Part shown: piece by piece, positions 20,544 through 31,600 of the stretch | Layout: each line of letters opens with the position of its first letter | Position numbering within the stretch: the stretch's first letter is position 1 | Assembly (NCBI GenBank): GCA_035235625.1 | Contig: CP141144.1 | Span: forward strand, 21,635,014 to 21,699,013 | Origin: Saururus chinensis | Taxonomy: Eukaryota; Streptophyta; Magnoliopsida; Piperales; Saururaceae | DNA length: 64,000 nucleotides | Reading direction: 5' to 3' | Notes under the pieces: model-generated | What the model saw: the letters and a program-made list of their open reading frames with translations, nothing else | Database searches by the model: none | Told to the model about the DNA's origin: nothing | Program-made: the position numbers and the translations under genes

Positions 20544-22980
20544 AACCTCCATCAAGGAGTAATCACACATTAATGTCACACAGACGGGAGCATAGACAAG
20601 GCCACGAAGGCGTGTCATGGTCCAAAATTCTACACAAGAATTCAAGAAAGATCGGGGTTGTCAATCCATAATACTGCTCGCCCTGGACGATCCTGGCCAA
20701 CGATGTCCCATTCTCACACAGAGAATCTAGAGTAGGGGTGTTCGCCCAGGGACATCTCCTGCGGAGGGAAGAGCCTGAGTTCTCACACAGAGAACCCTAG
20801 AACACGTGGTAGCGGGGTGCACACAGCATACCACACTGGATTCTCAGGGTCCAGATGACACACATAATAACATTCTCACAATCCGCAAGACAAGTACACA
20901 ACTCGTCCCCACATCATTCCATTTAATTAGACTCAACCCGGGGAGTGCACTCGTTCCACACAGGAACTTCAAATCGTTCCACACAGGAACTTCAAATCCA
21001 AATATGTCCTTTCGGACCAATCAACTTGCGATTAATCCATGACCGATAAACCCGGCACACAATTCCATCACATTGCATCCAATCGGTCAAATTCGATTAA
21101 TCACGATGAAGCCTCAATTGGAAATCCATTTTTTTTTATGATGCGTGCAGCATGGTACATGCGTGGGCAAAGTATACATGAATCCTAATCCATGATAAGT
21201 GCTCTCACCAGCCCCTAATGCATCATTCATAACCACAATATTAAGCTTCAACATCATCATTTAACCCCACATGTGTGTGTATCTAGTAGAAGCATTTCAC
21301 GTAATACATGCCATCATGCTTGAAATTAAACTCACTACCACACTACACATGTGAATTTCCATCTAAACATGAATTCCAGCGGAAATCATAGGAGAAGAAT
21401 CGTTGAAATCATAGCTAGATTCAAAACTCAACCACAAAGGCTAAACACATATATCATCACTCATTTCATCATTGAGTCATGGCATTCACCAACATTCACA
21501 CACCATTAACCACAATCTATCATGACGAATCAGCCCAACAATGATTGTAGTCCTACTGAAAATATGCTTAACCAAAGGGAAACAACCATTCATAATTTCA
21601 AGATAACGATTCCAACATCATGCCATAAAACATAGGTCATTCCACCATCTCTAAGCATATATCTCAACTCCATAAACTCAATAGCATGCATTTCCAGTAG
21701 CCTAACATAGCTTAAAACACTCCACATTCATATAAAATTTGCAAGCTAAAGTGGAATCATCAAAATAGACATCATATGCACAACATGCAATTTCCTGTGT
21801 AGCCGATCGATCGCCCTTCAGGCTGTTCGATCGGTTACACGCAAAAATTTGAAATTTACAGTTCAGCCGATCGATCGCCCTGCAGGATCGATCGATCGCC
21901 AACACGGCAGAACAATCATCTTCTTCCTTTCGCAAATCCAAACCGAAACATCATAGATAACACTTCAAATCCACATCTAACACCCTAATCATCATCAAAA
22001 GTCCTCCTTGACTTCCAAAATATCAAACCAAACCATAATAATGCAAAACCCTAAGAAATCAGGATTAAATAATTCTATTTTCTAATCTTACCATTAACAC
22101 ATTAAATCAAGCAAACCATTTCGAAATAAGCCAAAAATGGAGAGTTTTACCATGGATAAACAGAGATTTTGAAGACCCATTACCTCAGCACTTGATTTAA
22201 GCTTGGATTGAAGAGTCACCCTTCTTGAAATCCTTAAAAACACAATGAGTTTGAATTAAACTCTAATAGAAATCGATTTACTCAAGAAATCCCTAATTAA
22301 ACCTTAGATCTAGGGCTTGTTGGTAGTAAAAATCGAATTTTGAATGTTAGGGTTTGTAGTAAAACACAAATCAGTAGCTTTTGATGGTCAAAAATGAATT
22401 GAATCAAGGGGAAAATGGTAGATTTGGAAGAAATAAAGAGAAAAAGCCATGGATTAGTGCTTAATTAGAGTAAGCTTACCTTAATCGGCTTCTAATTCGG
22501 GCCTAAGTGGGGATTAGGCCAGCCCTCCTTCCTTAGCCTATTCCCAAAAATAGAAATGGCTCAGGTTTGCCCTTTTATAGTAAGGGTTGGGGTATGCATA
22601 GGTAAGTTTTGGGGTGTAAATAGGAAAAGTAGGCTAAAAGTGGGTATTTTGCAAATTTAAGCACAAATTAAGCCTAATAAAATTCTGAAAATTTTTGTGT
22701 GACCTTAAGTATATGTCTAGGTTCATTTGACACAAAAATAAAATTTTTGGCGGTGGGGCCCACAGGGGTCGCGCCAAAACCCTAATTTTTGGGAAAATAG
22801 TAAAAATTCCAAAAAATCTCAAAAATTCACATTTGGTTTAAAATCACTTAAAACCACTAATGTTGAAGTTAATTTTGGTTAAAACCATCACAACCACTAT
22901 TTATTTTAGGAAATCACCGAATAAGATCAGAAAACACGTAAACCTCACGATAACTCATAATTAAAGAAAACCAAACCCCG
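20544..22980. other. Body of the solo LTR, non-coding
   Basis: No gene is seen. It contains recurring CACACAGAGAAC / CACACAGGAACTTCAAATC phrases (20720-21000), two GCCGATCGATCGCC motifs (21800-21900), and AT-rich DNA. Blocks matching 58850-60640 show common descent with the truncated copy. Confidence 0.7.
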
Positions 22981-23003
22981 GTTTAAAGATGAGGGTCCTT
23001 ACA

Positions 23004-24002
23004 GAGGGAGAGGGAGAAAGAGAGGAGGGAGGAGAGAGAGAGAGAAAGAGAGAGAGAGAGGAGGAGGAGAGAGGAGAGAGAGAGAGAGGGAGAGCAAAAG
23101 AGAGAGGAGAGAGGAGGGAAAGAGAGAGGATGAGAGAGAGAAGAAAGAGAAAGAGAGGAGAGAGGGTAGAGAGAGAGAGATGAGGGGAGAGAGAAAGAGG
23201 GGGAGAGAGAGAAGAGAGAGAAAGATGGGAGGAAAAAAATTAATTGTAAATCAGTTTTAAAAAATTTTAAAAAATAAAAAGAATATGTATTAGCGACGCA
23301 TAATCTTATGCGTCGCAACTACCTTAAGGACGCATACGGTTTATGCATCGTTATTCCCCGACACACAAGGTTATGCGTCGCTAATACATATTTTTTAAAA
23401 AATTTAAATAAAAGAGAGAAAAGGGAGAGAGAGGAGAGAGAGAAAGAGGGGAGAGAGAGACGAGGGAGGAAAGAGAGAGAGAGAGATGAGGGAGGAGAGA
23501 GAAAGAGGGAGAGAGACGAGGAGAGACAAAGAGGGAGAGAGAAGAGAGAGATAGAGAGTGGAGGAGAGAGAGGAAGAGAGAGTGTGTATAGAGAGAGGAA
23601 ATTTTTTTTAATTATAAATTAATTTAAAAAAAATTCAAACAATAAAAAAATTAATAAAAAAGAGAGAGTGGTGAGAGAGAGGAGAGAGTGAAGAGAGAGA
23701 GGGTCGCTCCCCTCTCTCTCTTCCCCTCTCTCTTCCTCTCTCTCTCTTTCTGTCTCCCCTCTCTCTCTTCCTCTCTCTCTCTATCTCTTTTAATTTAAAA
23801 TTTTTTAAAATAAAAAGACTAGTAGTGATGCATAACGTATGCGTTGCTACTACACCCGTTATTAGCGACGTATACATGTATGCATCACTACTAACTAATG
23901 TATTAGCGACACATATATTATGCGTCGCTAATACAAATATTTTCACCCATGCAGGTAAAACTTTAATAGCGCAAGCAAAATTTTAATCGCACGGGCAAAT
24001 TT
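23004..24002. repeat. Third segment of the CACTA-like element: GA tracts and palindromes
   Basis: Long GA-rich tracts (23004-23235, 23410-23600, 23655-23705) and a CT tract (23706-23790) alternate with TATTAGCGACGCATA/TATGCGTCGCTAATA palindromes (23285-23395 and 23820-23935). The Ser/Leu- and Arg/Glu-rich ORFs here are low-complexity artefacts. Confidence 0.75.
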
Positions 24003-24312
24003 TAACCCCCCACCCCTCTCCCCTGCGCTGCTACCGCCACCCTGAGCCATTACCACTGCCCTCCTCTAGCCACCACCCCTCTGCTCTCCGTCCCCTCCCC
24101 TCCACCCCTCTCCTTGGGGTTTGCCCCGCACCGCCCCTCTCCCTGGGTCCACCCCCTCCCCCCTCCCCCCGCCGTCCTCCGCCCCCCACCCCCTCATCCC
24201 TCCCTCTCCCCCTGCTCCGCCCCCCTCGTCTGATTTTCAGAGGAGGGGGGAGGAGGGGGTAGGGGGCCAGATTCCGGCCCCCTCTCCCTTCCTCAGTGGG
24301 TCCACCACAGGG
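24003..24312. other. C-rich segment, possible captured gene fragment
   Basis: About 300 bp of very C-rich DNA (runs such as CCCCCTCCCCCC) with an internal G-rich inverted stretch (24240-24280) stands out sharply from the AT-rich surroundings. In one frame it is proline-rich, as in 5' ends of plant genes. CACTA elements often carry host fragments, so capture is plausible, but no family is recognisable. Confidence 0.4.
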
Positions 24313-24334
24313 GATTCTTTTAAGAAAAAATTTC

Positions 24335-24905
24335 ATCTTTAGCGACGCATATAAAAACATTGCTCAAGTGTTTTTAATTTTTTTATATTATTTTTAATGT
24401 AGTAGCGATGTTTTTCAAAGCATCACTAATACACAAATTTTTTTAATATATTTTATTATTAGCGGCACTTTGAATAAGTAATTTGTTTTAAAAAACTTTA
24501 TTATATTAGCAATACATAACAAAGCGTCACTAATAAGGACTTATTAATGACGTATTTAATTATGCGTTGCTAATAAGTTATTTTATTTTATTTAATATTT
24601 TTTATATTAGCGATATATAGGATAATGTTGCCAATAGCTGATCATTAGCGACACAAAAAATTATGCGTCGCTAATAATTTACTATTAGTGACATTATTTT
24701 ATATATTGCGAAAGGAAACTTATCAGAGACATATAAATAAGCATCGCTAATGTGACATTATTAGCGATGCTTTATGTTAAGCATCGCTAATAGGCAATTG
24801 TGACTTGATTTTTTTCAATGCTTATGGCTATGTTTTTTATGTGTCACTAATAGGCATGAACAATGCTTATGAGACTATTAGCAACACATAAATGCATAGC
24901 TTAAC
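24335..24905. repeat. Right subterminal palindrome array
   Basis: Units such as TTAGCGACGCATA, TATGCGTCGCTAATA and GCATCGCTAATAGG recur about ten times, mirroring 2335-2800. The expected terminal CACTA-type inverted repeat is not visible beyond it, so the right end is either diverged or deleted. Confidence 0.7.
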
Positions 24906-25617
24906 ATGCTTAATATATCTTTTAGTTTTCTACTTTAATTTTTTGTACAAATGCGCCCACATTTGTTAACTCATTGACTTAGTAAGGTATTTAAATTAGA
25001 AACACTCTAGTTACCCTTAATATAGTAAATGATATTAAACTCTTAGCATGTACTTAGATACGCTTTGTGGGCCCTAGATGAGTGTCCGATACATGCGGGA
25101 ACACTTAAATATTTAATAATTAAATATAAAAAAACGTGTTTTGATTGGGTATTGTGAAGGCCAAGTATGAGAGATGAAACATTAAAGTTTTAATTTTGGA
25201 TTAATTTATTATTTACATTAATAATTTTTTTAATCTACACACTTGAAAAAGGAGGGGAAACGCCTCTGATCACGTCAACGCTACATTACCAAGCATCAGA
25301 TAAGGCCAGCCAACTCTAGCATTTAGCCTGTTGGATATATCTAAACCCAATAGGGCTGCATAAACCAATTTAGTGACTGAGGTATATAAGAGTCTTAACA
25401 TAATACATAAAGGTGGCTAAATGTACCATAAATAAATTCTAATCCTAACATAATATATGACTACCTCATTTATTGTGCCAGACCCGTAACATAGTCACGA
25501 TTGACGAGGTATAAATTATCATTGCACGGTCACCGGTCATCAAAATATTTTTTTAAATTATTTTAAAAAGCTTTATAAATGTGACCTAGAAGTTCGATCA
25601 TCTGATCTGATCAAGCA
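24906..25617 (+). promoter_or_regulatory. Upstream region of the MATE gene
   Basis: About 0.7 kb separates the CACTA-like remnant from the start codon. A TATA-like TATATAAG lies at 25383-25390, which would give a 5' UTR of about 200 bp. A second candidate, TTTATAAAT at 25571, seems too close to the ATG. The start context is GCAATGG, with G at -3 and +4. No other element is evident. Confidence 0.4.
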
Positions 25618-28600
25618 ATGGCCACACTGCCGGCACATAGTGGAAGAGAGCCACTGCTGAACGATGGGGACCAACGAGGAGGCGAGGGAGAAGAGGAGAC
25701 GCCTATCAGGAGCGGCTCTCGATCTTCTTTCACGGCACAGGGCGACATCCAACCCATCAAGGGCGTGTCTTCTTTCTTCCAACAGTTTGGGTCCGAATCA
25801 AGAAAGCTTTGGTACCTTGCCGGCCCTGCCATCTTCACCTCCATCTGCCGCTACTCCCTTGGCGCCGTCACCCAAGTCTTTGCCGGCCGTCTTGGCACTC
25901 TCAGCCTTGCCGCCGTGTCAGTCGAAAACTCGGTCATCGCCGGCTTCTCCTTCGGGGTCATGGTACATGGCAATTCTTACTCTAGTGATCATCATTTTGC
26001 TCAAAATGACTTATACATGTCGACCATTAACAGTAAAAATTTCTTGGGACATGGATTACCTAAACTTCAATCGAATCATGATAGTTAGGAGAATCATCAG
26101 TGAGCAAAAAGCCTCTACTTTCACAGCAATTTTAGATGGACACAGCACACTCGAATATCTTTGTTTTACAATGAGACTACCTTCTTTGTGGTCGACATCG
26201 AGTAGTTCAAGCAACTTGTCTAAAGTAAATGACACTAACCCCTTGCTTTGTTTGCTTATGCGTGCTTAGTTGGGCATGGGGAGTGCTTTGGAGACGTTGT
26301 GTGGGCAGGCGTATGGTGCCGGTCAGCTGGATATGCTTGGTATCTACATGCAACGTTCATGGGTGATCCTGAACTCCACGGCCATCATCCTCTGCCTCCT
26401 ATACGTCTTCGCAACATCCTTCCTCAAGGCCATCGGCCAGGCGGAGCAGATCGCCGAGGCGGCGGGGACCTTCGCCCTCTATATGATCCCCCAGCTCTTC
26501 GCCTACGCCATGAACTTCCCCATCGCCAAGTTCCTCCAGGCGCAGAGCAAGATCCTGGCCATGGCCATGATCGCCTTTCTGGCACTTCTCCTCCACTCCC
26601 TTTTCACATGGCTCTTCATGGTGAAGCTGGGGTGGGGGCTGGTGGGCGGCGCGGTGGTGCTCAATGGATCATGGTGGTTCATGGTGGCGGCCCAGCTGGC
26701 GTACATATTCAGCGGCACCTGTGGCAGAGCCTGGAGTGGCTTATCCTTGAAGGCCTTTCAGAACTTGGGTGGTTTCTACCGGTTGTCCCTAGCCTCAGGA
26801 GTTATGCTTTGGTACGGCCTCTCTTTCTCGTATGTCTCAATTATTTTTTGTCGCAATGTGTTTGCGTTGCCCACGGGCTGCTTGGTTAGCTGTAGCCTAA
26901 TCTAAGTTGCGGCCGTGGTCCTAGCACAACTAGATTTGGATGCACTCGTAGCCAGTTGGGTTAGCCGCATCAAGATCTGGCTACGGCCTATGCGAGGGGT
27001 ATAAAAATAGATATGAATAGAGGATTATCTGTATTTATCAATAATTTATGTACTGTATCCATATTCGTATTTGCTTTTGTCCATATTATACTTTATCCTA
27101 TCGGATTAGACAGATAGATATGGATACTTTATTACTTAAACTATATCTCAATTCAAATTATCAAGTACCTTTGTAGCATCTTAAAATTGTCCTAAAATAT
27201 TGTACGAGTACTAGATACATATTTTCAAGTTGTTTAGTACCTACATAACATGTTAAAATTATCCTAACATACTATATAAGTTCAGGTTTTTAAGTTGTCA
27301 AGTACTTATGTAGTTTGTTAAAATTATTATATTATACTAATGTATTCATATTTTTAAGTTGTCAAGTACCTATAAAGTATGTTACGACTATCCTAATATA
27401 ATACATAAGAATTAAATTTTATTTTCCCCTTAGTAGTTAATAATATATTAATATTTAAGAGTGTTAGGTAAGGGTTGCAGATGGCAGACGCCCGCGGATA
27501 CATATAAGGGTATGTCGGCATCTATAGCTCTTCATTAAGGCAGATAAAAAACTTTGTCCATCTTTATGTCCATGTCCAACCCAGACATAAAAAATTGTCC
27601 GTTCTATATAAAAATGGACATAGTACACAAATGGATATTTGAACTACCGACAACCATAAATAGCCCTAGACATGGTCTATTGATCTTGGCCGTGGCCTAC
27701 TGCATCATGCCTTGCTAGCCTTGATAGCGGCCAGTCGTAGCCAAATTTGGCTGTGGCTGTAGGCAATCTACTGGGCCAGCTACATCCATATCTAGTTGCG
27801 GCCTTTGCCTTAGCCTGCTGGCTACGACCACTGCGTGCGGCACCAAATTTGGTAGCCAAGCTATGGCCAATAGCCAGGCCGCCTACCCACAACAAAGGAA
27901 GGGTCGAGCAGGCAGGTGGGCAGGGTGAGCATGCTAAGAGGTGGGAGGCAAAAATTGGGTCCTCGGTGGCCGTGGCAACATTGGCCCACGCTATAGACCA
28001 AGTAAAGATGGAGAAAATTATATTTTTAGGTGTGGGGGATGGGTGGGAGACTTTACTAGATAAGACTGGGGTAAATAGGAAATGGGGGGTACATGAATTT
28101 AATGGGGTGCAAATAGTCACATTCTACATCTATATTCCCCCAGTAAACCCCTCAGTACTCCGTTTCTCAGTTAACCCATAAAAAACATGTATAATTATTA
28201 CTATGTACCCCACAAAATCTAAATTTTTTACCTCTATAGCTTACCCTTCTTCCATTTCTATTTTTCTAGCACAAGTGTCGGTGGCCTGTCATGGGGTAGT
28301 AAAGCATACTATCTGTGACACGTGCTGGGCCACACACGTGTGAAATTATTATATACTAAGTGTGCATGTCTTGCAAGAACTATCCGCAATGTTGCACAAC
28401 ATATATATAACCATTGTGGGGAAATACTGTAACATTGTGCAACATGTGTGTACAATACTGTCCTTTGTGCAAAATGCACGCAATGATGTGCACACATAGT
28501 TGGCCATATTGAGACACTTAGAAGGCTAAAACATATTTAAAGCCTTAAGATGTCCCCTTCCCCCTAAATAATGTTGGAGAGTCTTGTGGAGTGTTATGGA

Positions 28601-31600
28601 GGCATTTGGCAAAATTTGAAGGGACCTTGCCTGTAGAGCCACTTTGGTTGTTATTCCATCATAATGCAAGAAATTTCTTATGTTATATAGGGGGGACTTG
28701 GTGACTTAAAGTATATGAACTGTTGGTATGATGCCTAGCCTTGCAACCGCTTGTCTCGGATGACAAAGAAGACTTGTTAGGTTGCTAGCCATCATGCCAA
28801 GAGCCATGTTCACTAAGGAAAGGAGTTCTCCAACCTATGGGTCGGTCGTCTAGCCTTATGGCCTTGTGTATACATGGCTGAGATAAAATGTTCGAATGTA
28901 TGAGTTGCCTAAATTAGATATGTGCATTAGAAGGCTATATCTCCCTCTAGCTAGCTCTCTTAGGAAATGTCCTGGTACATCCACACGTCTGCCTTGGGAT
29001 GGGTTTGTTGCTTCACTTCGCGGACTAGATGTTCGGTTGAATGGCACGAGGTTATGACCTTGACAAAGAAGGTTTACTCGTATTGCTATTTGGCCTTGTG
29101 AATGCCGTAAGGATGGTGTTTCCTAGACGCCTCTATGACAAGTGGTATATGAGCTAAGGTTCCGTCTTACTGGACGGCCAAGACAAACATTTGGACGAGG
29201 AGTTGGAACGTGCTGAATGTGATGTTCTTCGACCTTGGTGCGAGGCAGATGGATAAACTTGTGAAATACAAGTTAATGGAAATGTGAGCTAAAACAAATG
29301 TGTAAAGATGATGGCTGATTGTGTTTCCTTTTTTGTTTCAGACTAATTGAGTGGCATTTGCCATCACATGCACAATTTTTATAAAGTTCGAGTGTAGTCT
29401 TGTTTTGGTTCCCTGGACGTTGATGTAGAATGCTATTGAATAAATATAGTCATGTTGAGACTAAAAAATGATGCAAATGGCGGCAAGCTCTTCCTAATGG
29501 TGCCGTATGGGACGTATCAATAGTAGGAAGCCTTGTGAATCTTGAGACATCTCTACCTGATGATGTTGTGGGTGGAAAAGCATATTGAAACCAAGTTGAT
29601 GGGTATGCAGTCAGTTATATTTCCAAGTGAAATGTGAGACTACTTGATGTGAGGATGGGCTGAGATTGAGCCCTAAGTGGGGCAGTCATATTGTGAATGG
29701 ATGTGCAACCCATTTAAGGACAATGTGTATAACTAAGGTAAGTCAGGTTCTTCTTGCTAATGAGCTATGACTCATTGGTGGGCGGTTTTGGGTTGAACTT
29801 CCTGGGCCAATAAATTAAGGAATGTTGGACATGAGCATAGTGGAACCTATCGAGTCCAAGTGATGAAAATAAAAATAGTGACAAGTGAAATACCCCATTC
29901 GGTATGCAAGTGTGCATCCAAAGTGTGAATAAAAGAAAAAGAAAGTGAGTTGGCACATGATGGCGACTAACATCCATGCCTTTGATGGGGAGTTGTTGCA
30001 GTACGAGGAAACACAGTTTTTTTGGGTGAATAGGAGTAAAACACTCTCACCCTTGGTTTCTTCGGATTAGCATGCAAGCGGCGCATCTGAAGCATGTTTG
30101 ATATGGGTGAACAAGAACAAATGTTCTCACCCCTAGGTTGCTAAACATGGGTCTGTATGCCACACTTGGTTAGCAGGGCCACACCCATGGTTCTTTACTA
30201 GTTTTAGGTAGTTGCCTAACTAACTGGGGGAAGTGGCCCTCATCCATCGGCGAGCAACATATGTAAAGTGATTGTTGCATCATGAGCGATGTAGTAGTTT
30301 GGTGACTATGTCAGTTACACGAACCTTGTACAAAGTTGTCGCTCATAGGGTGGAATAGACCTTTGGAGGAGATTGTGAGAGGAAACCTGATGGTATGCTA
30401 CATCGAGAGTAGTGTAGTAGTTTGGTAACCATAGCAGTCATGTGAAGCTTGAGCAAAGTTGTTGCTCTTAGGGTGGAGTAGACCTCTGGAACGTATTGTG
30501 AGGGAAACCTGACCGAATCGGATAGCTAGAACTTTGTGAGCAGTGGAGACACAGAAGTTACTGGACATGATGAGGACGTCGTTTTGCTAGACTCTTGGTT
30601 GGTGAATGTCTAGTATAAAGCTAGCATTGCAATACATCAACGAGCTTTGGTGTAAGTGAGGGTGGCGTTAGATTCTCGGGAGACGAAAATGGGAGCAAAC
30701 AAGAGTGTTGAAGCCCAACATCATAGTGTCAACTTTGAAGTTGCAAGTTGTGGCTAAAGTGTAGGCAATTTGTGAGTATCTCAAGTATAGGGCTGGCTTC
30801 AAGAGAGGAAGCTAGGCATCATTTGATATATCCTTTCTCAGTCGATGTGCAACACCAACTCAAATGGAATACTTGGGTGCACCTTCTTATTAGAGAAATC
30901 TTTACAATAGAGTACTTTTACCTTTATCAATGTGGGAAAGCCATGTTGAGTGACAGAGTTTCATCATGCAATGATTTAACCGAGTCAAGGGCTCGATGGG
31001 TGGAAGTTGGTTTTTCCAAAGCATATAATTCATGGGATTATCTAAGTTATAGTGTGAATGTGTATCAAGCGCTACAAGAGAGAAGTCAATCATTTGTCGC
31101 AATTATGTGCCATGGTTGGAGAAACGAGTAAGGCCTCCTTGAGGTGTAGCGTCAATGAGGGCATTGACAGATCAAGTGGGGGAGAGTGTCATGGGGCAGT
31201 GAAGTGTACTATCTATGACTCATGCTAGGGTGCACACATGTATAGAAGTATTGTATACTAAGTATGCATGCGTTGTAAGAACTACCTGTAATATTGCACA
31301 CCATGTATGCAAGTGTTGCGGGGAAGGCCTACAATGTTGCACATGTGTGCCCAACATTGTGAAGAATGCACATAACGATGTGCATACATAGTTGGCCATG
31401 TTAGGACACTTGGTCAGCTAGCACGTATTTGGAGTTTTAAGACATTCCTCCCTCCTAAAGAGTGTTGGAGAGTCTTGTTGATTGTTTTGGGGTTGCTTTG
31501 CAAACTTTGGAGAGTCCATGCCCATTCAACCACTTTGGCTACCACTCTAGCAGAATATAAGAAATCTCTTAAGCTATAAAGGGGGGACTTGGTGATCTGA

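Larger units (their letters stand above)
12251..23003. mobile_element. Solo LTR of a long-LTR retrotransposon, split by a nested element
   Basis: It starts TGTCACGCCTCGGCGATG and ends GGGTCCTTACA, with perfect 5-bp duplicated flanks GAGGG at 12246-12250 and 23004-23008. After removing 12797-20070 and one TATAA copy it is about 3.47 kb. It shows only one copy of its terminal sequences and no internal coding region, which fits a solo LTR left by recombination between two LTRs. The same family recurs, truncated, at 57795-60648. It is inserted in the GA tract of the CACTA-like element. The superfamily is not certain; such long LTRs are more usual in gypsy elements. Confidence 0.78.
2314..24905. 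mobile_element. CACTA-like non-autonomous element, split by nested insertions
   Basis: The left terminus (CATTGCAACAAAATATA) resembles the CACTACAACAAAA end of plant CACTA elements. It is followed by arrays of short inverted repeats built on TTAGCGACGC / GCGTCGCTAA. The same palindromes and GA-rich tracts recur in three segments: 2314-3186, 11759-12250 and 23004-24905. Removing the gypsy element and the solo LTR with their duplicated flanks joins the three segments into about 3.3 kb. No transposase ORF is present, so it would depend on a helper. The right terminal repeat was not found; the last recognisable subterminal unit ends near 24905. Superfamily assignment is inference from the terminus and repeat style. 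Confidence 0.5.

Noticed and set aside
12251..23003. Reading this as a full LTR element with two LTRs
   Set aside because: Only one copy of each terminal sequence is present outside the nested element, and GAGGG flanks lie directly at its ends, so a solo LTR fits better.
24031..24360. Gly/Arg-rich minus-strand ORF
   Set aside because: Complement of the C-rich island; low complexity only.
26248..26889. 213-codon ORF and a 201-codon ORF at 25664-26269 overlapping MATE exons
   Set aside because: Out-of-frame shadows of GC-rich exons; the MATE frame has family motifs and consistent splice phases.
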